Origin: JBCCIM01 sp965263205
Lineage (GTDB): Bacteria > Bacteroidota > Rhodothermia > Rhodothermales > JAHQVL01
Direction of reading: 5' to 3'
Assembly (NCBI GenBank): GCA_965263205.1
Contig: CBDHHF010000014.1
Span: 372,001-436,000, forward strand
DNA length: 64,000 nucleotides
The position numbers and the translations under genes are program-made. Of the stretch, positions 1 through 10,000 are shown piece by piece (the first letter of the stretch is position 1; each line of letters begins with the position of its first letter). Under the pieces are notes generated by a model that saw only the letters and a list, made by a program, of their open reading frames with translations, did not search any database and was not told where the DNA came from.

Positions 1-1274
1 TCGGTTGCGCCATAAATCGTTCCACCCTGGATGCCGGCACCAGCCAGCCAAATGCTGAATGCAGAAGGATTGTGATCGCGCCCATCTGTACCCTGTGCAA
101 ATGGTGTGCGGCCAAACTCGCCGGCCCACACGACCAACGTTTCGTCGAAAAGTCCACGCATTTTCAAGTCTTTAAGCAAGCCCGCAATCGGCTGATCAAC
201 CGCCAGTGCATTGAGCGCATGCCCTTTTTTTAATTGCCCGTGTTGATCCCAGCGATCGTAGCCAACATTGGGACACGTAAGCTCGATAAAGCGCACACCA
301 CGCTCTACAAGCCGGCGGGCAAGCAAACACTGGGCAGCATACCCACGGGTTTGTTCATATGGCGCATCAAAACCATACAGCTTTTTGGTAGCCGCCGTTT
401 CCTGCGAGAGATCTGCAAGTTCAGGCACAGAAGCCTGCATGCGAAAGGCGAGCTCATAATTTGCAATCGATGCCTCAACCTGATCGGCTTTGCCCAACTG
501 CCCCATCAATGTTTTGTCCATGCGCTTCATGAGGGCCAGCTTGTTGGCCTGTTGCGCAGGGTCGGTTTCGAGCGGCAGCACATTGGACAAAGGCTGATCT
601 TTGGCACGCAAAATGGATCCCTGGAAAGAAGCCGGCAAAAAGCCGCTGTTGAAGTTATCCAAGCCTCCCGGCGGGATGAGGCCCCCATCAAGCACAACAT
701 ATCCGGGCAGATCCTGGTTTTGTGTCCCCAATCCATAGGTCATCCACGCGCCCATACTGGGCCGGCCCTGAATACCAATGCCTGTGTGTAAGAAATAGTT
801 GGCATTTGTGTGCTCAGGAAAACTAGACACCATCGATCGTACCACCGCCAAATCGTCTACGCAGGTGGCAATATGCGGGAAAAGCTCGCTCACAGGAATC
901 CCGCTTTCGCCATAACGCTTGAACGACCACGGGCTTTTTAACAGTTTACCGATGTTGTTAAACTGGGTGTTGTCAACTTTGAACTTATCGTATGGATTTT
1001 CGCCGTGCTCACGATCGAGCCGAGGTTTGGGATCAAACGAATCAACCTGGGATACACCGCCATCCATATACAGGAAGATGACGCTCCGTGCCTTGGGCGC
1101 AAAGTTGGCCATCTTGGCGGCCATAGGCATTTCAGTGCTGTCTGCCTGATGTACCAACTCGTCGGGCCGGCACCCCATCAATCCCATAAATGCAAGCGAA
1201 CCAAACCCGCTACGGCACAAGCTTAGCATCTCGCGTCGCGTCATACGGCAGTTTAAATGATGATTGTTTGACAT
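1..1274 (-). CDS. DUF1501 family protein, C-terminus beyond window edge
   Basis: I translated this leftward frame by hand; it is open from the ATG at 1274 to base 1, so the C-terminus is missing. The N-terminus reads MTRREMLSLCRSGFGSLAF from an internal Met at 1244, a twin-arginine-like signal, followed by LMGC, a possible lipobox. Further on it has VIFLYMDGGVSQVDSFDPK, a DHNPSAFSIWLAGAGIQGG segment and WAGEFGRTPF, all typical of DUF1501, an alkaline-phosphatase/sulfatase-fold family of unproven reaction. It lies 24 bp downstream of the PSD1 gene at 1299-4340 on the same strand, the classic PSD1-DUF1501 operon of Planctomycetes, Verrucomicrobia and some Rhodothermota. The start could be 1274 or 1244; neither has a strong ribosome site. 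Confidence 0.9.
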   Translation of the reverse strand, partial: MSNNHHLNCRMTRREMLSLCRSGFGSLAFMGLMGCRPDELVHQADSTEMPMAAKMANFAPKARSVIFLYMDGGVSQVDSFDPKPRLDREHGENPYDKFKVDNTQFNNIGKLLKSPWSFKRYGESGIPVSELFPHIATCVDDLAVVRSMVSSFPEHTNANYFLHTGIGIQGRPSMGAWMTYGLGTQNQDLPGYVVLDGGLIPPGGLDNFNSGFLPASFQGSILRAKDQPLSNVLPLETDPAQQANKLALMKRMDKTLMGQLGKADQVEASIANYELAFRMQASVPELADLSQETAATKKLYGFDAPYEQTRGYAAQCLLARRLVERGVRFIELTCPNVGYDRWDQHGQLKKGHALNALAVDQPIAGLLKDLKMRGLFDETLVVWAGEFGRTPFAQGTDGRDHNPSAFSIWLAGAGIQGGTIYGAT

Positions 1275-1298
1275 GGCTGTAACGCCCATTGGGGCTGG

Positions 1299-4200
1299 CT
1301 AAACCAGGTGAATAAATTCTTTCATATTGAAAATGGTATGACAGAAATCTCGCCAAACCCGCTCATCGTTCATCGTACTTTCGGCCTCTACCAACACAGG
1401 ATCTAGCCCATAAGTACCCGCTTGTAGTTGCATAAAGGCAATAGCGTCATCTATTTCTTCAGGCGTTGGTGCCCGTGCAAACCCACGCTGATATATCAAC
1501 CGGATGCGCTGCGTTGTGTCTAATTCTTTGAGCGTAACAATCTCTTTGGCCCAGTGGGCAGCCTGATCCAGCACAAAGGGATCGTTGAGTAGGGTGAGGG
1601 ACTGCGCCGGCACGTTGCTTGTATTGCGTTTCCCAAACGATGTAAAGGGAATAGGCATATCAAAAACCAGCATGAACGGCTGCAAGAAATTGCGGCGTAG
1701 TGATAGATAGATACTGCGCCGTCCCTCACCATCCAACGGACCCGATGCAGCAGGTCGGCCACGGCCTTCCATAAATTCAGTAAGATGTACCGGGATGTCG
1801 TCTCCGTACATTTCAGGATCGAAGCGCCCCGAAGCCACAAGCATCGCATCGCGTATCGCCTCGGCTTCCAGCCGGCGTACCGGGTAATGCTGGAGGTATA
1901 CGTTTTCCGGGTCAACCTGCAATGCCTCATCGGAGGCCACTGTACTGCGTTGGAACGCATTTGAGCGTACCATCTGTCGCAGCATCTCTTTGATGGACCA
2001 TCCTTCCTCCACAAATTGAACTGCCAGATAGTCAAGCAGGGCAGGATGCGAGGGGAATGCGCCTTGTACACCAAAATTATCGACACTCGCCACGATGCCG
2101 CGACCGAACACATGGTGCCAGAGGCGATTCACCATCACGCGCGCCGTGAGCGGGTTATCCGGAGCCAGGAGCGATGACGCAAAATGCATTCTGCCGCTCC
2201 CCTCGGTATCATAAGGCGTCTGCACCGGATCATGCAGGGTAAGCCCACGCCGCGCTACAAGTGTTTCACTGGGTGCATTCACAGCGCCGCGAATAAAAAC
2301 GGGATGATCCGCGCCATCGCCGTCGATCACGCCCATGTACACCTCTGGAATCGGCAACTCCGACGCCTCCCTGGCAAGATCGGCCAGGTGGCCAGCCAGG
2401 GCCGGCGTGGTACCAGAGAAAATACCGGCCGTCAGCAAGCTGTTGAGCAACCCGATTTCAGCAGCAGTAGCCCGCCCCTGAACCCACGCATCAATCGCAG
2501 CATGTATGTGCGCGCGAGAAACCTGTTTTTGTACCAATGAGCGCGTATGCAATGCAGCATCTTTGACATCGTGGGCAACGGCGAACGCTACGTGAATGTA
2601 CGCGTCATCTTCTTTCACAAATTGTTGCCGCTCGAATTTTGCCGGCAGCAGTTCGAGATACATCTTCTTCCCTTTCCACATCTTCAGATCAAACACGTAA
2701 TTCTGCATGGCCGACGTATCCACAGCCGCTTCGAGTCCGCCGTATATCGGATACTGGATCAGTTGAAAATTATCCATAATCACCCGAATACGGGCTTCAT
2801 GGCCGGCGGCGCGTACGGTGATGTAGTCGTGTTTGAGTTCGAAGTCGGGAGAACGCAGCGCGCCAAAGAGACGGGCACTGCGCGTAGCACTTGAAATACC
2901 GGGTGCAGCCAGATGGGTCAACGTATCTGCTTCGAACAGCGGCGCGCCCGCAACCGACTGTGCACCAAACGCCAAACCATCGGGCCGCCAGTTTGCGTAT
3001 CCGCCTTCGCTGAAATCCCCCAACACGTACGTTGAAGCGTCTTCTGGAGCGAGGAGTATTTCCTCATCAACAACCACATCCGTTGACTCATCCAGCGGCA
3101 CGTCAAGCCAGGCATCTGCCAACGTTTGTCGCACCCTTTTTTGCAACGTTGTGAGTGTCTCTGCACGTTTTTCGACTTCCGGCGTTACGTAGGCTGCGCG
3201 AACCGCATAACGCGAACTCCGGATCATCCCATACATGGCGTAATAGTCCGTTGTCGGAATGGGATCAAACTTGTGGTCGTGGCACTTTGCGCACGAAACC
3301 GTCAACCCTTGAAATGTTTTCGATGTAACGTCGATGATAATGTCGTTGCGATCACTTTCTTCGATACGGGTATCTACAGGGCTGTGCTTGCCTTCGCCGA
3401 GTCCATAAAAGACGGTACCGATAGCCGACTCATTGAAGCCTTCTTCAGGATGCAGCCTGGGGGATGCCATCAGGTCGCCGGCAAGGTGTTCGCGCACCAG
3501 TTGGTCGTACGGCAGATCTGCATTGAAGGCACGAATCAGGTAATCACGGTATGCATTGGCACCAATCACAGGGTAGTCGAACTCGTGACCGCGGGTATTG
3601 GCATAACGGACAAGGTCCATCCAGTGCCGCGCCCAGCGTTCGCCAAAGTGTGGCGAATCCAGTAAACGATCAACCAGCCGCTCGTACGCATCGGGGGCAT
3701 CGTCGAGAAGGAATGCCTGGACACCTTCTGGTGATGGAGGGAGCCCGGTCAGCACAAAAGACAACCGGCGAATGAGCGCTTCTTTTGTTGCCATTGGTGC
3801 CGGCTTTAACCGCTGATCCTCAAGGGATGCTAGCACAAACCGATCAATTTCGTTACCTGCCTCCCAGGTACGCCTTACACGAGGCGGGTCAGGTTTCTCC
3901 GGTGGCACAAGCGCCCAGTGTGGCTTATACTGCGCGCCCTGATCAATCCACTTTCGAAGCAGACCAACCTCTTCCTCCGACAATATTTTTTTGAGGGCTG
4001 GTGGCGGCATGCGTTCTTCGGGATCCTGCGCAATCACGCGTTGGATGATGGCGCTCCCATCGCCATCGCCAGGAATCAGCGCTCGTTCACCACTCTCCAA
4101 TTTCACCATGGCACTGTCACGCAGATCAAGCCGGAGCCCAGCCTCACGCGAACTGATATCTGGTCCATGGCACACATAACAATTCGCTGAGAGGATCGGG

Positions 4201-4340
4201 CGAATATGCTGGTTGTAATCGACTACTTCGGGAAGATTCGCCTCACCGTTTTCCCGCAAAAGAAAAGCACCGCTTGCTACAACAGCACATAGCAAAAGCG
4301 TAACGAGGGGAAGGTTCATCCTGAGCGCACGGTTTTGCAT
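1299..4340 (-). CDS. PSD1 / DUF1549-DUF1553 planctomycete-type cytochrome c protein
   Basis: 1013 residues. An N-terminal hydrophobic segment (residues 8-28, export signal or anchor) is followed by a planctomycete-type cytochrome c domain with haem motif CYVCH (C54, C57, H58), a DUF1549 region (about 165-370) with a second haem-like motif CAKCH (C350, C353, H354), and a C-terminal DUF1553 region (about 730-990, with LTARVMVNRLWHHVFGRG). The family is exported and probably redox-active; its substrate is unknown, though it is often found near polysaccharide or sulfatase genes. It is the first gene of a two-gene operon with the DUF1501 gene ending at base 1. Met8 (4319) is an alternative start that would give a tighter signal peptide. 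Confidence 0.93.
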   Translation of the reverse strand: MQNRALRMNLPLVTLLLCAVVASGAFLLRENGEANLPEVVDYNQHIRPILSANCYVCHGPDISSREAGLRLDLRDSAMVKLESGERALIPGDGDGSAIIQRVIAQDPEERMPPPALKKILSEEEVGLLRKWIDQGAQYKPHWALVPPEKPDPPRVRRTWEAGNEIDRFVLASLEDQRLKPAPMATKEALIRRLSFVLTGLPPSPEGVQAFLLDDAPDAYERLVDRLLDSPHFGERWARHWMDLVRYANTRGHEFDYPVIGANAYRDYLIRAFNADLPYDQLVREHLAGDLMASPRLHPEEGFNESAIGTVFYGLGEGKHSPVDTRIEESDRNDIIIDVTSKTFQGLTVSCAKCHDHKFDPIPTTDYYAMYGMIRSSRYAVRAAYVTPEVEKRAETLTTLQKRVRQTLADAWLDVPLDESTDVVVDEEILLAPEDASTYVLGDFSEGGYANWRPDGLAFGAQSVAGAPLFEADTLTHLAAPGISSATRSARLFGALRSPDFELKHDYITVRAAGHEARIRVIMDNFQLIQYPIYGGLEAAVDTSAMQNYVFDLKMWKGKKMYLELLPAKFERQQFVKEDDAYIHVAFAVAHDVKDAALHTRSLVQKQVSRAHIHAAIDAWVQGRATAAEIGLLNSLLTAGIFSGTTPALAGHLADLAREASELPIPEVYMGVIDGDGADHPVFIRGAVNAPSETLVARRGLTLHDPVQTPYDTEGSGRMHFASSLLAPDNPLTARVMVNRLWHHVFGRGIVASVDNFGVQGAFPSHPALLDYLAVQFVEEGWSIKEMLRQMVRSNAFQRSTVASDEALQVDPENVYLQHYPVRRLEAEAIRDAMLVASGRFDPEMYGDDIPVHLTEFMEGRGRPAASGPLDGEGRRSIYLSLRRNFLQPFMLVFDMPIPFTSFGKRNTSNVPAQSLTLLNDPFVLDQAAHWAKEIVTLKELDTTQRIRLIYQRGFARAPTPEEIDDAIAFMQLQAGTYGLDPVLVEAESTMNDERVWRDFCHTIFNMKEFIHLV

Positions 4341-4391
4341 GGCAAAGCGGGTGGAGGTTGGAATGCTGCGCGGATCCAGATGGTACTAAGT

Positions 4392-4427
4392 GCAAACACA
4401 TCAATCCTGTCGGATTGTTGTGTTTGC
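4392..4427. repeat. REP-like hairpin, copy A
   Basis: Arms GCAAACACATCAATCC and GGATTGTTGTGTTTGC pair at 15 of 16 positions around a 4-nt loop. Near copies lie at 16039-16072 and 54262-54297. Copies A and B are both followed by a GTTGAAGGTTTTTGG-type tail. This copy sits downstream of the lyase gene 4833-6812, suggesting a role at transcript ends. Confidence 0.8.
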
Positions 4428-4531
4428 TGTTAAACGTTGCAGGTTACAGGTTGAAGGTTTTTGGGCCTTATACCATGGCGTTTGCTTGATGTGGACTACG
4501 AAGAACCCATCAAAATTCCTGCAATGGTACC

Positions 4532-4696
4532 AAGAGTCTATCCGAAAACCTCATTTGGGCTTCGCGCGGCTGCACAAATCCTATGCTGCGTTCCGCTGCA
4601 TCGACGTATCCACTGGATACGCCGGCTTCGCGCGCCTTGCCTATGATTCGTTCGCTTGCACTCGGGGACACAAAGCAGGTTTTCGGATAGACTCTT
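4532..4696. mobile_element. MITE-like element with perfect 20-bp terminal inverted repeats
   Basis: The ends AAGAGTCTATCCGAAAACCT (4532-4551) and its exact reverse complement (4677-4696) enclose about 125 bp. The centre is itself a palindrome, CGTATCCA-C-TGGATACG. There is no room for a transposase, so this would be a non-autonomous element or a long hairpin. No clear target-site duplication is visible, so the mobile nature is inferred. Confidence 0.65.
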
Positions 4697-4832
4697 AGTG
4701 CAATTAAATTCGCTGTCTGTGCATCAAATTGCAAGCTGCGGTTCTCGGTGGAAGCATATAAGGTGGACGTAGCAGGTACTTGCGCCCAGGTGCTAGCTGA
4801 GACAAGATTCTGCAAAAGCAGAGGTTTTTGAT

Positions 4833-6812
4833 TTAGTTAGCTATGATTTGAACGTTGTGCTCACCTGACAGGCCGGTGGTTTTTGACACCAACAGAATGC
4901 GTGTCAGCTTCGGTCCCCACACGGAACGCATACTCTGGTCCTCGAGCGGAATTTCTTCGAGTTGCAACGTAAACTGATCTGGATCAAAGGTGAGCGTAAT
5001 ATCTTGTGCCGGCAACTCACCTGCTACATCGCCGCCACGGAGTATAACCTGTCCCCCTTTCTTCTTGACATCGCGTGGTGTCATAAAAGAAAGCGTGTAC
5101 GGCTCAACAAACTCGCCAAGCACGTATTCCTCGTTAAGGGTAATGTTCTCACCCCGATTGAGTGTAAAGGTCCGAAGCCAGTAATCGACATGCGCAGCGT
5201 CTGGGTATGCCTTGCGTAAATTCAGTTGGAAGCGCGTACGTTCATCTACCGTTTTAAAAATCACGTCGCGCGCTTTAAATGCAGCGCCAGCCTGCTGCAT
5301 AACTCCGTTGATGGTAGGCAGGTTGTGATAGGCAGACTGCATACTCCAGATATCGTATCGGTCACTACTGAAGGTTTTTGCTGTATACTGCCCCACGCCG
5401 GCATCGACAATCACAGGATGGCCATTGTGGTATACCATGAAACTGCCGATGTCGTTATGGTTGTGGCTCTCGTCGTTATGGCCGCCTTTCACAGCAAGGT
5501 AAAAGCCTTCGCGCGACGCATGCTTCTCGCGGGTCATTACAACCTGGATATCGGGCAGCCAGATATCACCAAAGAGGGGTTCAAATGGTTCGGTGGCCGC
5601 TATTTCTTCCAGCACGAAAAAAGCCGGCAACTGTCTGTTCAAGTGCCCAAACACCCCTGGAATAAAGCCCGCCCCAAAATCCTGTTGTTGAGCTGCAAAC
5701 GATGCAAAACCCGTCATGCGCTCGTCTTCGATCATTTTACCATAGCGATAAATGAGGGCCGGCTCAACATAGAGCTTGCCTTTTGCATCAGCAAAGTTGA
5801 TAAAGTACTGGTCGGCTATGTATCCCAGGTAAATGTACGACCCCATTGCTTTGACAAGCGGTTTGTCGAAGATGTCGATTTGTCCTTCCGAGGCGCTGTG
5901 CAGCAACTCCAGGGTGTCAAACATTGAGCCGGCAGCACGGCCCCAGTAACCAGGGCCTTCGTCACAACCGCCATCGCGGGGATAGGAGTTGATAAACAGA
6001 TCGAGGCTGCGCATAATCTTGTAGACCGCCGCGTGCCGGCGCGCGTCATCGCGTTCGAGCAGCAACACCATCGTGAGCCAGTTCGAGTTGACCCACGGAT
6101 TCCAATTGTTTATCCGCCCGCCGCCGAACCCCATCCACCAGAAATCTTCGCGTTCAATGTTGGGCGTCAGAATACGACGATTAACTTCGCTATAGATGCG
6201 CTCGCGGATCAGTGGAGATAATGCATCCAGCTTTTCGCCAAGCAGGTAGTCCGTCCATGCCAGCAGGCTACCGGTTTCTGCAGCAAACAGATCAACGGTA
6301 GGCTCATTAACATCAGGCAACCCGGCACCTGCCTTTTGCAAACTGAGATGCGCCGGTACTCCCCAATACGTTTCTTCGCTGATCGTCCAGATGCCGTTCA
6401 GGATATCATCCATAAATCGTCCCTGGTTTTCCATCGCCTCAGCAACAACCAGCTTTGCCAGCTTTTCTCTTCGTTCATTGGCGAGCGCCTGGTAATTACT
6501 GCGATTGCCTGTACGCACGTATTCCAGCAATACTGTTGCGGGCAGCGCCGGCCACTCCGTACCAAGCAACCGTTCAGCTGCGTCGATGTGGGCACCGCGA
6601 ACAGCTTCCGGCACAGTGTCCCATCCCGCCGCACCTGCGCGCGGATACGGTTGCCACGCAGCAAGCGGGACAATCAACGAAGACACATCCGCTTCGGTAT
6701 ACTGATTTGTAAGAAAATTACGGTTACGGGTATGCGGACTCTGTGCTGCAACGTAGGCGATATCGTGCAAGCACAACGCAACAAGTAGCATCAAAAAAAG
6801 AGAAGTTCGCAT
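4833..6812 (-). CDS. Heparinase II/III family polysaccharide lyase, exported
   Basis: 659 residues beginning with a signal peptide (MRTSLFLMLLVALCLH, cleavage probably after YVAAQ). The N-terminal two thirds look like an (alpha/alpha) toroid (WWMGFGGGRINNWNPWVNSN; RDGGCDEGPGYWGRAAG). The C-terminal part carries the heparinase II/III beta-sandwich motif SHNHNDIGSFMVYHNGHPVI, whose His and Asp residues bind metal in characterised relatives. The family cleaves uronic-acid-containing polysaccharides by beta-elimination; the actual substrate cannot be read from the sequence. It is transcribed leftward and separated from the PSD1 gene by the repeat-bearing interval 4341-4832. Together with the lyase at 23028 and the sulfatase at 26012 it suggests use of sulfated or uronic polysaccharides. 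Confidence 0.85.
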   Translation of the reverse strand: MRTSLFLMLLVALCLHDIAYVAAQSPHTRNRNFLTNQYTEADVSSLIVPLAAWQPYPRAGAAGWDTVPEAVRGAHIDAAERLLGTEWPALPATVLLEYVRTGNRSNYQALANERREKLAKLVVAEAMENQGRFMDDILNGIWTISEETYWGVPAHLSLQKAGAGLPDVNEPTVDLFAAETGSLLAWTDYLLGEKLDALSPLIRERIYSEVNRRILTPNIEREDFWWMGFGGGRINNWNPWVNSNWLTMVLLLERDDARRHAAVYKIMRSLDLFINSYPRDGGCDEGPGYWGRAAGSMFDTLELLHSASEGQIDIFDKPLVKAMGSYIYLGYIADQYFINFADAKGKLYVEPALIYRYGKMIEDERMTGFASFAAQQQDFGAGFIPGVFGHLNRQLPAFFVLEEIAATEPFEPLFGDIWLPDIQVVMTREKHASREGFYLAVKGGHNDESHNHNDIGSFMVYHNGHPVIVDAGVGQYTAKTFSSDRYDIWSMQSAYHNLPTINGVMQQAGAAFKARDVIFKTVDERTRFQLNLRKAYPDAAHVDYWLRTFTLNRGENITLNEEYVLGEFVEPYTLSFMTPRDVKKKGGQVILRGGDVAGELPAQDITLTFDPDQFTLQLEEIPLEDQSMRSVWGPKLTRILLVSKTTGLSGEHNVQIIAN

Positions 6813-7000
6813 GGCTGATGTATATTCAAAAATCTTCGTTTACGTACGATTTAGCTGACGTTGTCAGCGTATCTTGCATGTGAGATGCAATAAAAAATAA
6901 AAAACAGGAATAAGTCTACCCCTGTGCATGTCTAGGGGGTGTTCACTTGTTTATTTACCGGCATACCCGGTAACCCTTCAAATCATCCACAGTTCTAGTC
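6813..7000. promoter_or_regulatory. Divergent promoter region with three short perfect dyads
   Basis: Between the leftward lyase and the rightward surface protein lie GCTGAC-gtt-GTCAGC (6854-6868), TTGCAT-gtgag-ATGCAA (6874-6890) and TTACCGG-catac-CCGGTAA (6955-6973). Each is a perfect inverted repeat of operator size. Which are protein-binding sites and which are 5'-UTR hairpins cannot be told from sequence. Confidence 0.4.
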
Positions 7001-10000
7001 ATGAAACACCAAGTACTCAGGTTTGGCCTCTTTCTTTTCTGGTGTATGGCGATCATGCCGGCTGCCTTTGCGCAGCAAGCGCAGTTGCCCCAATCACCAG
7101 AAGCTCGCCGCCACGTGCTGCATGCCTTGCAGGGCGTCCGCGCATCCCTCGACAAACACCCCACCCTCCTGAACACCCTGAACGCCGCAAAATTCAGTGC
7201 AGATGATTCGCTGGATGCTGGCGGGATTGCCGGCCGCATTGCAGGTCTGACCGATGCCGACAGCAGCGCGTGGGTACTTGCTGTTGCCGCTCACCTGTAT
7301 GAAGACCCAACAGCCTGGGCCTTTGGCGAAGTCAAAGACGACGGTGAATATTTCATTTCAGGCCTCAACATGGGGTCATATCTTATCATGGCTGGCGCAG
7401 ATGGCTACATGCCCCAGTTCTTCAGCAACGCCTACAACATATGGGAAGCAGCCATTGTTGAGGTGGCACCGAACGAAATCACCGATGGCATCGACTTCTA
7501 TCTCGAGCCAGCACAAATGGGCTCAGGCAGCATCACAGGTCGCGTCGTTGCAGAGGATACCGGTGAACCCCTGGCCGGCGCACAAATTTATGCATTTAGC
7601 GTCAACAACTCCTTCGTTAATGTGCGCACGGAAACCAATGACGATGGCACCTACGAGTTACCCGAACTACGCAGCGGCTCGTACTACGTCCAGGCTTATG
7701 CGGAAGGCTACTTCAACCAGTTTTACGACGGGGTAGCAGACATAGAAAACGCTACAACCGTACTAATCGTAGATCAGGAAGTCACCGAGAACATTGACTT
7801 TGCGATGAACCGTGGGGGTACCATCTCAGGTACGGTTACCGATGCCAATGGGGAGCCACTGGCTGGTGCCAGCATACAGGTCTCAGCTATCAATGACAGA
7901 GGCGATTACTATGGATACTACTACGGCTGGGCTGTTTCAGACGACGCCGGCAACTACATTGTATCCGGACTTGGCGACGGCGATTATGTTGTCAGCATCT
8001 ACTACCACGGACAGAATTTCTCCGTGAACAAGTGGTACGACAACGCTGCTACGTTTGAAGATGCCACCCCCGTATCTGTCGCGCTGGGTGAAGACACATC
8101 CAACATCAACTTTGTGATAGAATCGCCCACGGCATTTGGTAGCATTGCCGGCACCTTGAGCATGGAAGATGGCAGCCCGCTTCAAAACGCCATTGTCCGG
8201 CTCGAGTCCATCGACACCCCGGGCTTCTACTTCTTTAGCTATGCGTATCCGGATGACAACGGTTCGTATGTCCTTGATGATGTGCCTGTCGGTACGTACC
8301 GCGTAGTTATGGAATACTGGACCAACTGGTTCTACGATAGTATCTGGTACGAGCAAGCCGATAATCCAGAAGATGCAACCCCTGTCCAGGTTGCTGAGAA
8401 TGAACAGGTGAATGACATCAATTTTGTAATTCCAGTAGCTGAGGGCGTTATCTCTGGCGTTGTCACCAATGTGGAAGGCAAGCCCATTGCCAACGCCTAC
8501 ATCCAGCTCAACAATGCGTATCGTGATGATGGTACCGGTAGTGGCGTTTACCTTTGGGCTTATGCCAATACAGACAACAACGGTGCGTTTACCATTGAAG
8601 GATTGCCAGACGGTGAGTACATCATTTCAGCCTTCTTCTGCTACTTCTATGAGTGTGCGCAAGCATGGTGGCCGGCTGCCCAATACCCGGAAGAAGCTGA
8701 GCCAATCGTAATCGCAGATGGCATCAGCAACCCACCTTCAATTTCTTTCGAGCTCGATATCAGACTAGGCGATGCGTCCATCTCGGGTAACGTATCGCGC
8801 AACACAGGCGAAGTGTTGGAAGGCGCCCTGGTCTCGATTGCTCCTTATGTCGACTTCAATGACCCTGATTCTACAGGTATAGACCCGGATTACCCCTGGG
8901 TATCTGAAATTCAGACTTATACCGACAGCGAAGGCAATTACAGTTTCAACTACCTGCCGGCTGGTACCTACCGCTTATTCTCTTCTTACTGGGAAGATGG
9001 CGCCTCCGGATTTGCGTGGTATGAAAACGCAACCGATATCGTTGACGCAACACCTGTCGATCTTGGCGAAACGCAGGAGGTGGCGGATATCAATTTTGCC
9101 CTGGATGTTCGCTCATACTACGGTACACTCGCCGGCCGCGTTGTTCGCGAAAACGATGTACCTATCGAACGCGCCTATGTGGAAGTAAACGCGTACTACC
9201 GCAACTACGATCTCGACATTGCCTTCTATCCTTCTGAATGGTACGGCATTACAGATGCCAATGGCGCATTCGAAATCGGCCAATTGTATGAAGGCGAGTA
9301 CATGGTCTCCGTCTACGCGCAGGACGCATACCTGGCGAAAACGGATTCAGGCGAGGTCGAAATTTCCTACATCCAGATTCGCGGTGGTGAAATTACCGAG
9401 ATCGATGTAACCATGATCACACAGCAGGATGGCGATGCGCAGATTGCCGGCCAGGTTGTAAATGACCAGGGAGATCCGCTTGACATCAGTATCATACGAG
9501 CAATTCCTGTCACAGATGATGACGCTCCAGCATACACAGCTATCGCCAACGAAGACGGCACCTACCGCTTCAATAATCTACCAGAAGGCGGCTACTATGT
9601 ACGCGCACGGGGTCCGATGCACATCACAGCGTACTTCAACGACACCTTCGACCCAGCTGAGGCAGAAATTGTAGAAACGTCCAACAGTGCGTCCGCTGAA
9701 GGCATCGACTTCTCACTCGAGCCCTTCTACTACTTCTATGATTTTGCTGAAGGTGATGCGCTTGGACTACCGGGCGTATCTAATCAGGCAAGTATCGTCT
9801 ACGGTAGTGTGCATAGCCAGGATGGTACGCCCATCGCCGGCGCTACGGTTTATGTAGTAGATGAGTCTGGCGACGCCCTGATGTCTACAGAGACCTTCGA
9901 GGATGGCATGTACGAACTGCCTGGTATTCAGCCGGGGCAGGAGTACCGCATCAAAGCCAGTCATGTAGGATACGAGAGCCAGTTTAATGGCGAGGCACGC

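Larger units (their letters stand above)
4341..4832. other. Gene-free interval carrying two palindromic repeats
   Basis: This 492-bp interval lies between two leftward genes. It holds a REP-like hairpin (4392-4427), degenerate AGGTTNN heptamers (about 4438-4462) and a long MITE-like palindrome (4532-4696). Short open frames here are read through the inverted repeats and do not look coding. Confidence 0.7.

Noticed and set aside
1520..2113. 197-residue leftward open frame
   Set aside because: It lies in a different frame within the PSD1 gene on the same strand and is Cys/Trp/Arg-rich nonsense.
4510..4815. 101-residue leftward frame
   Set aside because: It reads through the long inverted repeat at 4532-4696; the mirrored ends make a coding role unlikely.
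5226..5927. 233-residue rightward open frame inside the lyase gene
   Set aside because: It is antisense to the heparinase-family gene at 4833-6812, whose domains are clear; its translation has no family features.
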